From the NCBI GenBank assembly GCA_036337945.1, contig JAYZDF010000089.1, positions 1 to 64,000 of the forward strand: a stretch of 64,000 nucleotides of DNA, read 5' to 3'. The first letter of the stretch is position 1. Every line of letters starts with the position of its first letter. The notes under the pieces were generated by a model that worked only from the letters and a program-made list of their open reading frames with translations, was not told the origin of the DNA and ran no database searches. Shown one piece after another: positions 35,801 to 44,358 of this stretch. The translations under genes and the position numbers were made by a program. This DNA is from JAYZDF01 sp036337945 (GTDB lineage: Bacteria; Myxococcota; Kuafuiibacteriia; Kuafuiibacteriales; Kuafuiibacteriaceae).

Positions 35801-37155
35801 GTAAATAGAAACAGGCCCAGTATAAACCAGACACCGCTAAAGACCATAACCGCAGTCGTGTAACCAATAATATCTCGCGCCTTCACACCTGTAATGCCAA
35901 GCAACGGCAGCGCCCAAAATGGCTGAAGCATATTTGACCATTGGTCCCCGTAGGCAACGGCCATCACGGCCTTGGATAACGGGATCTGAAGCTCCGCCGC
36001 AGCCTGGACCGCTATAGGGCCTTGCACAGCCCACTGTCCGCCTCCACTAGGAACAAAGAAATTGATAAGTCCTGCGACAAAAAATGTAACGATGCTATAC
36101 CCGGTCGCGCTACCGATACCCGCTGCCCAAGATGCGAAGAGAGAAGCAAGACCAGTCGTTTTCATCATTCCCATAATGCCCGCATATAGCGGAAATTGGA
36201 GGATAATGCCGGCGCAGCCACTTACAGCCTGACTCACAGCACGTACATACGCTTTGGGTGTACCATGAAGCGCGATTCCTAGAGTGAGGAGCGTCATATT
36301 GATGATATTGGGATTCAACTTTCCTAGGCCATTATCTCGATAATAGAAAAACAGTGCCGCAATCGCTGGAACGAGCAAAGCGGCCGAAACCCATTTACTC
36401 TGTTCTAGTTTTTCTGAGAAGTTTCTTGGTGTTTCGATGGATTCAGAAGCGAATTCGTTAGCCTCCGGAAAAGATTCGATGGTCTGACTTCCGCCTGGCG
36501 CGGGCATCAGAAAGTAAACAATGAGCGGTACCAAAAATAAAAGCCCGCCAGACACAAATAAGTTCATCGTGCTGAAAATGGTATCGAAGGTAGAAACCGG
36601 TTCGACAGTTGCGGCCATTTTCGGGCCCAACAATTCGACCAGGTCTTTGTTCGTAGTCACCTTGAGAGGTGCACTTCCAGATAAGCCCCCATGCCAAATC
36701 ATCAGTCCGGTATATCCTGCGGCTGCCAGCAAGGGATAATGGACAACGATTCCGCGCTCCTTACATCTGTGCCCCATCTGGCGCGCCAGTAACGCGCCAA
36801 CAATCAACCCCAAGCCCCAATTAAAGAGACTGGTAGAGAGCGCGATAAATGCGACCAATGCGCCCGCAACCCGTGCGGAACCGGCTAAGTCTACTGCTCG
36901 ATTGATTAGACGGCGGACAACCGGGGCGCTTGCGAGGGCGTGTCCAGTGACCAATACCAAACACATTTGCATGGAAAAGCGTAAAAGGGACCAGATCCCT
37001 CCGTGCCAAGCTTGAATGACTTCAGAAGCGTTGGATGTTGTCAGGATCAAGCAAAGAAGCGCTGTGGTCGCAGTCAACGCAATCGCTAAAACAAACGGGT
37101 CAGGTGTAATTGTCCGAAAAAACTTAGCGAGTCTCTCTCCAAATTCCTGAATCAT
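35797..37155 (-). CDS. Short-chain fatty acid transporter (AtoE family)
   Basis: A protein of about 452 residues with 10-12 membrane helices, of the AtoE/TIGR00366 family. Its start FGERLAKFFRTITPDPFVLA matches AtoE-type N-termini. Conserved-looking motifs are SLFNWGLGLIVGALLA, HYPLLAAAGYTGLMIWHGGL and FVPSGGGQWAVQGP. It should carry short-chain fatty acids (acetoacetate, butyrate) across the inner membrane. The frame opens at a TTG at 37170; the ATG at 37155 fits the family start better. The 3' end overlaps the convergent pilin gene by 4 bases. No ato catabolic genes are next to it. Confidence 0.9.
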   Translation of the reverse strand: MIQEFGERLAKFFRTITPDPFVLAIALTATTALLCLILTTSNASEVIQAWHGGIWSLLRFSMQMCLVLVTGHALASAPVVRRLINRAVDLAGSARVAGALVAFIALSTSLFNWGLGLIVGALLARQMGHRCKERGIVVHYPLLAAAGYTGLMIWHGGLSGSAPLKVTTNKDLVELLGPKMAATVEPVSTFDTIFSTMNLFVSGGLLFLVPLIVYFLMPAPGGSQTIESFPEANEFASESIETPRNFSEKLEQSKWVSAALLVPAIAALFFYYRDNGLGKLNPNIINMTLLTLGIALHGTPKAYVRAVSQAVSGCAGIILQFPLYAGIMGMMKTTGLASLFASWAAGIGSATGYSIVTFFVAGLINFFVPSGGGQWAVQGPIAVQAAAELQIPLSKAVMAVAYGDQWSNMLQPFWALPLLGITGVKARDIIGYTTAVMVFSGVWFILGLFLFT

Positions 37156-37243
37156 ACTTGCGACAAACAAACATTGTTCAATCGAAATTACAATCTAAGG
37201 CAAAATCAGGTGAGAGGATGACTTGAAGGAAAACTTTGAGGAT

Positions 37244-37276
37244 GGCGGGCGCTACGAAATGATTCGTAGCGCCGCC
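37244..37276 (-). terminator. Strong hairpin after the lipoprotein gene ending at 37292
   Basis: GCGCTACGAA (37249-37258) and TTCGTAGCGC (37263-37272) form a perfect 10-bp stem with loop ATGA, extended by further G-C pairs around one bulge. It lies about 16 bases past the stop of the minus-strand gene. The sequence after the stem (CATCCTCAAAGTTTTCC) has only a short T-run, so it may work as a terminator or as an mRNA 3' stem. Confidence 0.5.
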
Positions 37277-37291
37277 GAGGCGTTGTGGATA

Positions 37292-38620
37292 TTACTCAGC
37301 TGCGTAAACCGCAACTTCACCGATGTCAGTGATCAACGGCGCAACCATGCTCATCTGCGTATTTTCGACACGAAACCGCATCCAAGAAGCGACTTGTCCC
37401 ATAGATGCTGAGGTGTCAAAGCTGACGAGAGCACTCACTTCGTCGCTGCCTCCGTTTCCACCACAAAACCGGCCTTTTTGAACCCAGTCTCCGTCACCGC
37501 TCATCTGAGCACTCCCTACACTGTCATAGGCTTGAGGTGAGAACTCCAAAACAATACAGGCGGAATATGAGTTCGACACGACCGAGTTGAGCAGGCCAGC
37601 GTCAGTCACTAGGCTCCCTAGCGGCAGCTGTACATAGACCGCTTGCGCAGGGGACATGAGCGATAATCGCGTGGATGGCAGGCCATCGGTAGCGGCAGAG
37701 CCGTCAATGGATTCAGCTCCCGACTCGGTGATAGCCCATACGCCTGAGGTCATAATTGGCTGTCGGTCCATAGCAGGATTCTCGAATACGCCTTCAACAG
37801 TAAACGCGGTTCGCCAATTCATCTCCCGGCCATTCCCTTGAACATAGGCCGCAAAATTCCCCATATCAGAATAGAATGTGTACAAAGAGAAAGCTGAAAC
37901 ATCTAAAGATAGCCGGTCGCTCATTGCCTCTTCGTTACAACCACCCAACGTAGAATTTTCTCCGTCGAAACATCGCTGAACCAAACGCGAGCCACCGCCG
38001 CGAATCTCTACCCGATAGGTGGTATCTACTGATGCTGTGCCAGCAGCCGTACTTCGATTCCAGGCAAAATTTACATTGCCTGACATTCCGGCGTTTGACA
38101 CATCTGCGATTGCATTAGCGTCCCAAAGGTTCAGTTCTCCTGGATCCCAAGTCTTGTCCGTCTGCTGATAAGTGTAATCATTGGTAAACACACCCGCATT
38201 TCCGAGCATATCGTTCGGGTCTTTGACGACAATAACGACGTTCGAACCTTCTACAAGACCCATCTCGTCCATGACGCCGCTTTGTCCGGCAATATCGGCG
38301 CCTTTAAAATCCATCGAGAATCGGCCTTCCATATCGGTTGTCGTTTTTGAAACTAGACCTACTTCCAAATCCAAGCCAGGGTATCCGCAGTCGACCGCGT
38401 CGCAGTCGAACAGATCGTCAACGTCCGGGCGCAGCAACTTTGCGGGGTGGAAATACCTAACCACCTTCACCTCGGCACCGACCAAAGGGTCTCCGTCGGC
38501 AGTTACCGCTCGCCCTTCGGCATAAAATGTCGATTCTGGGTCAATTGTCGGGTTGGTGCAGGCCATTGCAAGACCAGCTGTGAATGCCAAAAGTGGCAGT
38601 TGAAACATCTTAGACTTCAT
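37292..38620 (-). CDS. Lipoprotein with carboxypeptidase-regulatory-like domain
   Basis: A 442-residue lipoprotein. The signal ends with lipobox AMAC (LLAFTAGLAMACTNP). Residues 35-150 resemble a carboxypeptidase regulatory-like beta-sandwich (AEGRAVTADGDPLVGAEVKV ... TTTDMEGRFSMDF), a module common in surface proteins. The C-terminal half is beta-rich and looks like a discoidin-type or jelly-roll domain, which I cannot assign. The ATG has an excellent ribosome site (AGGAGG five bases upstream), and a promoter candidate lies about 50 bases upstream, so this gene is probably well expressed and transcribed alone. Function unknown. Confidence 0.87.
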   Translation of the reverse strand: MKSKMFQLPLLAFTAGLAMACTNPTIDPESTFYAEGRAVTADGDPLVGAEVKVVRYFHPAKLLRPDVDDLFDCDAVDCGYPGLDLEVGLVSKTTTDMEGRFSMDFKGADIAGQSGVMDEMGLVEGSNVVIVVKDPNDMLGNAGVFTNDYTYQQTDKTWDPGELNLWDANAIADVSNAGMSGNVNFAWNRSTAAGTASVDTTYRVEIRGGGSRLVQRCFDGENSTLGGCNEEAMSDRLSLDVSAFSLYTFYSDMGNFAAYVQGNGREMNWRTAFTVEGVFENPAMDRQPIMTSGVWAITESGAESIDGSAATDGLPSTRLSLMSPAQAVYVQLPLGSLVTDAGLLNSVVSNSYSACIVLEFSPQAYDSVGSAQMSGDGDWVQKGRFCGGNGGSDEVSALVSFDTSASMGQVASWMRFRVENTQMSMVAPLITDIGEVAVYAAE

Positions 38621-38674
38621 AATTCCTCCTCAGAAGGTCGTACGGACATCAACACGTGACCGAAGTTCAGTCAA

Positions 38675-38703
38675 TCTATAGACCCTCTAAATGGAGGGTT
38701 CAA
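38675..38703 (-). promoter_or_regulatory. Candidate sigma-70 promoter with an inverted repeat in its spacer
   Basis: On the minus strand TTGAAC (38703-38698) is followed by a 17-base spacer and TATAGA (38680-38675), upstream of the lipoprotein gene starting at 38620. The spacer is almost filled by an inverted repeat, ACCCTC/GAGGGT (38682-38699), an arrangement that suits a regulator binding between the -35 and -10 boxes. Four of six bases match consensus in each box. Confidence 0.45.
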
Positions 38704-38792
38704 TCAAATGTGACCGCTGGCACAACAGAAAAATCAAAGTGACGAACTTAGACTAGATACTGAAAATCATGAAACAATTCGCAGTGGGTTTA

Positions 38793-39176
38793 TTATCTCG
38801 TTCTACGAGCTAAAGCCGCGCGTAAGGTAGAGAAGAGTGTTTGCGCTGCTTCTAGTCGACCCGTAAGGCTCGCAAATTCACTGTCGTGACCAGCTTCTTC
38901 GAGTACCTTCATCCGCTCCCGAGCGCTTTCGAGACGCGCAGTGACCTGCTCCAGCTGGCGAGCAAGTTCAGGCGCTGCTTCTTCGTCACGACTCTCTCTG
39001 CCTACGTTCTTTCGTAATTGAGCTAAACTCATAGCGAGTTCACCATCAGTCACATCTCGACCTTCGAGTTGGCACAACAGATGTTCATACTTTTCGAAAG
39101 CTCCCACTAACGAGTGACGCTCCAAAGAAAACGTCTGAGCCCAATTTTCGAGCTCGGCCTGGGTCTGTGTCTTCAT
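38793..39176 (-). CDS. Small coiled-coil protein
   Basis: A protein of about 127 residues. The frame is longer (to 39215), but the ATG at 39176 lies 4 bases after the upstream stop and gives MKTQTQAELENWAQTF as start. The sequence is helical with heptads (LARQLEQVTARLESARERMK) and ends with a basic tail (RAALARRTR). No signal peptide. It is the last gene of the minus-strand run that starts with the helicase at 46757. The size and helical nature recall small structural or chaperone subunits of secretion machines, but no family is recognised. Confidence 0.75.
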   Translation of the reverse strand: MKTQTQAELENWAQTFSLERHSLVGAFEKYEHLLCQLEGRDVTDGELAMSLAQLRKNVGRESRDEEAAPELARQLEQVTARLESARERMKVLEEAGHDSEFASLTGRLEAAQTLFSTLRAALARRTR

Positions 39177-39180
39177 TGTT

Positions 39181-39477
39181 TCAGATCTCGTTTGAGACTC
39201 TTCGTAGTAACTCAACCAACTTATTGGAAGCTTCGACCCGCTTGAGGTGCTCCTGTGCCGTTAAATTCTCAGTAGAATTTCTTACAGCCTGGATCTGGTC
39301 GGCAAGCATCTTTAGTCGGTTTTCACGCTCTGCTTTTGGCCAATTCATAAGCTCAGCAATCGCACCGGTGACCTCATCAATTCCTTCGGTGATCTCTTTT
39401 TCGTTTGCTTGCTTCTGAGTACTACGCCGGGAAGGAACACCGTTCGCGCGGCCTAACAAAAATGGGGCTTTGGTCAT
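39181..39477 (-). CDS. Small helical protein
   Basis: A 98-residue soluble protein, mostly helical and charged (ERENRLKMLADQIQAVRN, EHLKRVEASNKLVELLRR). No signal, membrane helix or known motif. The N-terminal 25 residues (MTKAPFLLGRANGVPSRRST) look disordered. It lies 11 bases after the gene at 39489 and 4 bases before the coiled-coil gene at 39176 start, so it belongs to the same operon. Its size is similar to needle or stalk subunits of secretion systems, which is no more than a size match. Confidence 0.75.
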   Translation of the reverse strand: MTKAPFLLGRANGVPSRRSTQKQANEKEITEGIDEVTGAIAELMNWPKAERENRLKMLADQIQAVRNSTENLTAQEHLKRVEASNKLVELLRRVSNEI

Positions 39478-39488
39478 CGATAATGAGC

Positions 39489-39899
39489 CTAAAACGAAAG
39501 GATGTATGCAGCCAGATCCACGATCTCTTTCGACGTATTTGCGGGAATTCCGGTTTGTCTCGCTAACCTTTGAGCCTTCAATTCGCGAATCTCTGGAGAA
39601 ACTTGGGAATCGAGTTCTTTTTCTGAGGACATCATCTGAAGCTGTGGTGCTGCCGCAGCCTGTTTGGTCCCGTAGTAAGACTCAGCGAGGTCGGAAAGTC
39701 CGGCCATGAGCGTAGCCGTTAGCGGACTAGAAGCAGCGGGCTTTTGGCTCTGGGCGACCTGGGAGGCCAATTGATCCACGGGCGCGGATACAGGAGCCTG
39801 TGCTTGAGCCTTGGTGGCTGCACCCGTTGATTGCGACTGGATCGGCGTAGAAATTTGCGCAGCTGAAGTCGTCTGAGTTCCTGATTTAATTTTCGCCAT
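39489..39899 (-). CDS. Small Ala/Gln/Ser-rich protein
   Basis: A protein of about 136 residues. The frame opens at a GTG at 39923; the ATG at 39899 gives MAKIKSGTQTTSAAQIS and is preferred, with GGGAG upstream. The first 60 residues are low-complexity (Ala, Gln, Ser, Pro), typical of flexible, possibly secreted, N-termini. The C-terminal half has short helices (SPEIRELKAQRLARQTGIPA, SKEIVDLAAYILSF). It lies between the TPR gene and two small helical proteins in the operon. A disordered Ser/Gln-rich start followed by helices is common among type III-type substrates, but no secretion signal can be proven here. Confidence 0.75.
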   Translation of the reverse strand: MAKIKSGTQTTSAAQISTPIQSQSTGAATKAQAQAPVSAPVDQLASQVAQSQKPAASSPLTATLMAGLSDLAESYYGTKQAAAAPQLQMMSSEKELDSQVSPEIRELKAQRLARQTGIPANTSKEIVDLAAYILSF

Positions 39900-39986
39900 G
39901 GCGTACTGGTCTCCCGTTTTCACCTTATCGACTGCTTGTCGATTCTGGTGCTAAAATGTATGCAAAAAACGACATTATGGCAAGCC

Positions 39987-40445
39987 CTAAGCAGCAAGGT
40001 AGGCCTCAATAGACCTTCGGCGGACCGGATCTTTGACTCTGGTACAGGCATCGGCGAGGTCAGCCCTCGCCTCAACTGTGCGCCCCAATCGCAGCAATAA
40101 TTCACCGCGCGCTAAAAAGGCTTCCGCCGCAACGTCAGCAAATTCGTCTACTTGCGCAGAAAGCTTAATGGATTTACCAAAGTAATCAAACGCTTCTTCT
40201 ACATCGTTTTCGAGGGCAGCAGAATGTCCGTACATCAAATAATGCACGGATTTTTCTGGCTCTAAATCAATCAATACCCCAAATGCGGCCCTAGCCTGTT
40301 TCGGCTTGCCTTGCTTGAGTTTCGCCATTCCAAGAGCCCCCAGAGCTTTTCGTTCGCGCGGCGACAACCACGGGAAATCTCTGAATTCAATCTCACCTCT
40401 AATCAGGCGAGCGAGCTCCTTAGCTACATGACGAGGGTCGGCCAT
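39987..40445 (-). CDS. TPR protein, SycD/LcrH-like size
   Basis: A 152-residue protein with about three tetratricopeptide-like helix pairs: LSPRERKALGALGMAKLKQG, ARAAFGVLIDLEPEKSVHYL, and EEAFDYFGKSIKLS followed by AFLARGELLLRLGRTVEARA. The short length and tandem TPRs resemble class II chaperones of type III secretion (SycD/LcrH) and TPR pilotins. It sits beside a CpaF/VirB11-like gene and three small helical proteins, which makes a chaperone or assembly role plausible but unproven. It lies about 65 bases after the CpaF-like gene, and no terminator is seen between them. Confidence 0.82.
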   Translation of the reverse strand: MADPRHVAKELARLIRGEIEFRDFPWLSPRERKALGALGMAKLKQGKPKQARAAFGVLIDLEPEKSVHYLMYGHSAALENDVEEAFDYFGKSIKLSAQVDEFADVAAEAFLARGELLLRLGRTVEARADLADACTRVKDPVRRRSIEAYLAA

Positions 40446-40510
40446 AACTATCTATCACTCAAAGAAACCCGTATCGGTGAGAATTGCAAGACTAGTGATA
40501 GTTCTGGAAT

Positions 40511-42175
40511 TCAAGGTTTTCTCCCTCTTTTTTGAGCTTGGAGGCTTGGCGTGCGTTCGTTCGATCGCCCGGGGCCTTCGCTCACGTGATCTGAAGACGG
40601 CGCAAGTTGGTCGTCTATATCAATTTCAGCTTGATTGATAATCATCGTAGCTTGAGATTCATGTTGTACTTGCCCTCGCCGCGAGGAAAGACTCCCCTCG
40701 CCTTGTGAGACCTCTGGTAAATCAAGCTCTTCGCTAAAAGCCTCAGATTCATCCGCGAGATTGTACGTTCTCGAAGGCATATCGTCGACAAACGGCTCGT
40801 CAGTGGCTTCTGATGACGCGCCAATCTCAGTATGAACTTCTTCATCCTCTTCGGAGAGATTTTGGGGGACGACCGGCGCCAACTCTTCTTCCTCCGCAAG
40901 ATATTGCTCGTCTTGGTCCTCAATATCTTGCCCAGCAGGAGTATCCTGCCCCGGAGGAGTAATCTCATTACTAAGCTCTTCATCTCCATTTGACGCTGCA
41001 TCGAGAACCTCCCTCGCTTCGTCAATCACGGGAGTCTGCATTCGATCAGGCTCGATAATTTCCTGAAAAGATCGCTCTTCATTATCTAAAATAAACGCGT
41101 CGCTGACCCGCCGCTGTTCCACCGAAGTGACCAAGGGAGTCATCCCAAGTGGTTGGCTTTTCTCGTCTTCACTGCGCACTTCAAGGTCTTCCGCAGCAGA
41201 GTCAACGAGTTCGGGAGCGGTGGTCAATAAACGCTCACGAAGGTGAGAACCACGTAAATCAACCAAATACCCGGACGCAGACCTTTGCGCCAAAGCTCTA
41301 ATGGTCAGTCGGTCTTGCCAGTATTGCGGTTCTCCTAAGGCTGTGACGCTTGCTCCATCGCAAAGAACCAAAAGATCGATACGAGAGGTAATCATTGATT
41401 CAATGCCCTTCAAGATCATGCCTGGCCGCACATAACTCAGATACGAAATCATCGAATTGATAGCCTCACTCATCGTCTTACCATCAAGCGCAATGAGGAC
41501 TCGTGGAGGCAACATCAACATAGATGTGAGCGTGTCGGCGCTAGGGTCACAGGCTACAATAGCTTCGCCGAGATTTGCGTCTATATCAAATATTGCTTTG
41601 GATTCGATGATTTGAGCACGAGGATGATCTGAAGGCGTCCAAAAAGGATATTCTAACGCAAGTACATGATTTTGAGCTGCCCAGTAATCGCCAATAGCGG
41701 CAAGGACTTGGCCTCTTACTCGGCTCCGAGTTCCTCCGACAACCACAATGTTCGCTCGGGTCTCGACACAAGCGATCAGAATTTTAGCAAGTCGCTCGTC
41801 AATAATGTCACTCCGTCGCAAACTCTCGAAGTTATGGTCCCCAAGCACCGGAAGCCTACGGGCGTTGAGTAGTGCGGACCTCGTATTTTCTTTTCCATCA
41901 CAAATGGTGAGTAGCCAGCCACTTGGAAGCGCACCTCGAACGCAGTGGCAGGTTCGGCTAAGTGGCTGACCGATATCTTGCGCTATCTTTTTGAGCGCAG
42001 GTAAAAGCTGTGCTCCAGCAAATGGGCTATCTCTTTCTTCGAGGGTGCCATCTCGCCAAATCGACATAGGCGTGTTCTCTCGAATCAAAACCTCTGTGAT
42101 CGAGTCATCACTCAATACTTCCTCAAGTGCGGTTCGTCCGTGCGATGCTATTTGCAAACCCGATTGTGAACTCAT
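40511..42175 (-). CDS. CpaF/VirB11-like secretion ATPase homolog with lost ATP-binding motifs
   Basis: A 554-residue protein. Residues 15-300 follow the CpaF/TadA fold: LEEVLSDDSITEVLI and IWRDGTLEE match the N-terminal domain (normally ITEVMVNG ... VxxxG), and ANIVVVGGTRSRVRGQVLAA (141-160) stands where CpaF has the Walker A GGTGSGKTTLLNA. The Walker Gly-Lys-Thr is gone, no VGEVRG (Walker B) is seen, and the His box TVHAN is replaced by ALDGK. VLALEYPF and ITSRIDLLVLCDG keep the fold signature. It is thus probably not an ATPase. Residues 300-554 are a long acidic, Glu/Ser-rich disordered tail. The start overlaps the stop of the HEAT/cyclophilin gene (ATGA), so both are co-translated. Confidence 0.9.
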   Translation of the reverse strand: MSSQSGLQIASHGRTALEEVLSDDSITEVLIRENTPMSIWRDGTLEERDSPFAGAQLLPALKKIAQDIGQPLSRTCHCVRGALPSGWLLTICDGKENTRSALLNARRLPVLGDHNFESLRRSDIIDERLAKILIACVETRANIVVVGGTRSRVRGQVLAAIGDYWAAQNHVLALEYPFWTPSDHPRAQIIESKAIFDIDANLGEAIVACDPSADTLTSMLMLPPRVLIALDGKTMSEAINSMISYLSYVRPGMILKGIESMITSRIDLLVLCDGASVTALGEPQYWQDRLTIRALAQRSASGYLVDLRGSHLRERLLTTAPELVDSAAEDLEVRSEDEKSQPLGMTPLVTSVEQRRVSDAFILDNEERSFQEIIEPDRMQTPVIDEAREVLDAASNGDEELSNEITPPGQDTPAGQDIEDQDEQYLAEEEELAPVVPQNLSEEDEEVHTEIGASSEATDEPFVDDMPSRTYNLADESEAFSEELDLPEVSQGEGSLSSRRGQVQHESQATMIINQAEIDIDDQLAPSSDHVSEGPGRSNERTPSLQAQKRGRKP

Positions 42176-44334
42176 CTTTGTATCCCTTTGCGTGGAGAGG
42201 GTTTAGAAAGCACGACGCGAGCGCTTTTGATGAGGTCATCCGGTTGAAGTGCGTCGACTACATCCATTCCATCCCGCACTTGACCAAACAGTGTGTATCC
42301 TCCGTCAAGATGGGGCTGCGAGGAATGGGTAATAAAAAACTGACTCGCACCGGTATCCCGGCCATTGGTCGCGATACCTACCGAGCCCCGTCGGAAAGTC
42401 ATCGGCGAAACCTCTTCTTCGATCGCATAACCAGGGCCACCCCATCCGTCACCTCGTGGACAACCTCCCTGAGATACAAAGTCAGGGACGATTCGATGCC
42501 ACGAACGACCATTATAGAAGCCCTCATTGGCAAGAGATGAGATTACTCCAACCGTTCGAGGAGCCAAGTCTCCAAACATTTCGATTACGATAGTACCACG
42601 TTCCATCTCGAGATAGAGAATGGGCCTACCACCGATAGGACGTGGACGGCGATATGGCTGTTTTCGAGGATTTGCACCGAACTCCATGGGGATTGAAAAA
42701 TCACGTGACATCACTGCGGCAGCTCTCCGGCGAATGGCTGGGCGAGCGTCATTCATGAATACGGATAGGTTCCGCTCGAATTCAGCGGTCGGAATCTTCA
42801 GCGCGCCAATAGCATCAATGAGGCCCACGACAAAATTGGGGTCTGGTTCTCCCGACATTTTGTGGAGTGCGGACTTGAGGGCGGAAATGACTTCACCATC
42901 TACCTCCTTGGCGATTTTCGGATTTTGAAACCACGACGCTGCCGCCGCAACCACATAGGGGTCTGAGTGGCTAAGTAACTCACTCAGCACTTTGTTTCTG
43001 TTTGGAAGAGTCACATTGGCAAGTGCCAACGTAGCGATCACTCTAGTTTTGGAGTCTCCAAGTTTAAGCATTGCCAATAACCCAGCAAAGCCACCTTCTT
43101 CATCAAACTCTAAGAGTCGGCTCTCAAGTTCTAATCTTCTCCAGGCCAGCAGCCGCGAAGAACCACAAACTCTGACCCGGCGGATATCTGATTCACGAAA
43201 ATCCGTTGCAAAAGCGAGGTGGCAGTGAATCGCTGCGCCGTCGCTTTGTGTTGCCGGTGAGAACTGCCCGAGATTCCGCCATTTTTCTCCGTCGAGGCGA
43301 CGAATGAGTTCATCACCAGAATCACCTAGTCTACCTGCCACTCGAACAATTTCAGAGAGGATATGAGTGCTCGTCCCGGAACCGATTGAGCCACGCTGAC
43401 CAAAGCGGACCAATTCATGCGACAACATCACCATTAGTCGCTGAGCCACTGCAGGTGCTAACCCTGGAATCCTCTCAGCCATCGAATCCATGGCTCGGAC
43501 TGCCTGATACCTAACTTTCCAATCTGGATCTTTTATGACCGAATCGAATATTTGAATCGTCACACCTGACTCCCCTAAACCACGAACCCCCATGGCTCGG
43601 ATTTCGGAGTTTTTGTCTGCAAGGACAGATGTAAAAGAAGCTGCGACATCTGGGCCCGGCATGCGCATGAGTGCGTAAACAGCACCATAACGATCAGCAG
43701 GGTGCTTTGAGCGTGCCAGCTCTGACAAGCGCTTCGATATAGTTGTTGTCTTGACTCGCTCAGCACCAACCCTTTTCGCGATGAGTCCTAACGCCAAGGC
43801 TGCAGAGCCTCGAACTTTTGGCTTCTCATTCGAAAGAACAGGATACAACTCACTCGCAACTGAAGCCGTCGCCGAGCGCCCTAGTGCTCGGAGAATTGGT
43901 GGCTTAGCGATCGAGTCATCCGAAAGAGCCTCGACCAGTCCTGAAACAGCTTGAGCATGACCAATCTGACCCGCAGCGAATGCTGCCCATTTCGCAACTT
44001 CAGGATCTCGGTCACCCAGAAGTGCAAGAACCTGAGAAGTAGAACTCGGTGATTCAATTCGACTCACCGCTTTCAGTGCAGCAAGTCGAATATTTCTCTT
44101 ATGATGCGAAAGACCTATCTGCACCGCTTCAGCCCCGGCATCCCTGCGGGTCTCAGCCTTCAGGATATCGAGATGAACTTTGCGAACCGAAACGTCCGAT
44201 GAACTGTTCGCAGGAATCGTCTTACAGCTGGTCGCCGCGCATACCAATCCAAGCGCGAAAGCGAATATTCGGGGACAGAAACGAGGAGAATGTGATGGGT
44301 TGTGGTCAGACACAAAACGAATCAGTTTAGACAT
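42172..44334 (-). CDS. HEAT-repeat lipoprotein with cyclophilin domain
   Basis: A 720-residue protein. The N-terminal 45 residues end with lipobox AATSC (lipoprotein signal, with a long n-region). Residues 50-540 hold many HEAT/PBS-lyase-type repeats (SRIESPSSTSQVLALLGDRD, DPEVAKWAAFAAGQIG, ADRYGAVYALMRMPG). Residues 560-705 form a cyclophilin-type peptidyl-prolyl isomerase: GRSWHRIVPDFVSQGG with the catalytic Arg, Phe and Gln, GASQFFITHSS, and PHLDGGYTLFG, the bacterial variant of the loop. The domain therefore looks active, and would catalyse proline isomerisation in the periplasm, with the HEAT solenoid as a protein-binding arm. HEAT and cyclophilin in one lipoprotein is uncommon. It lies in the operon of the CpaF-like gene. 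Confidence 0.92.
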   Translation of the reverse strand: MSKLIRFVSDHNPSHSPRFCPRIFAFALGLVCAATSCKTIPANSSSDVSVRKVHLDILKAETRRDAGAEAVQIGLSHHKRNIRLAALKAVSRIESPSSTSQVLALLGDRDPEVAKWAAFAAGQIGHAQAVSGLVEALSDDSIAKPPILRALGRSATASVASELYPVLSNEKPKVRGSAALALGLIAKRVGAERVKTTTISKRLSELARSKHPADRYGAVYALMRMPGPDVAASFTSVLADKNSEIRAMGVRGLGESGVTIQIFDSVIKDPDWKVRYQAVRAMDSMAERIPGLAPAVAQRLMVMLSHELVRFGQRGSIGSGTSTHILSEIVRVAGRLGDSGDELIRRLDGEKWRNLGQFSPATQSDGAAIHCHLAFATDFRESDIRRVRVCGSSRLLAWRRLELESRLLEFDEEGGFAGLLAMLKLGDSKTRVIATLALANVTLPNRNKVLSELLSHSDPYVVAAAASWFQNPKIAKEVDGEVISALKSALHKMSGEPDPNFVVGLIDAIGALKIPTAEFERNLSVFMNDARPAIRRRAAAVMSRDFSIPMEFGANPRKQPYRRPRPIGGRPILYLEMERGTIVIEMFGDLAPRTVGVISSLANEGFYNGRSWHRIVPDFVSQGGCPRGDGWGGPGYAIEEEVSPMTFRRGSVGIATNGRDTGASQFFITHSSQPHLDGGYTLFGQVRDGMDVVDALQPDDLIKSARVVLSKPSPRKGIQR

Positions 44335-44358
44335 GTTGCCTCTGTTCAGACTCCGGGC

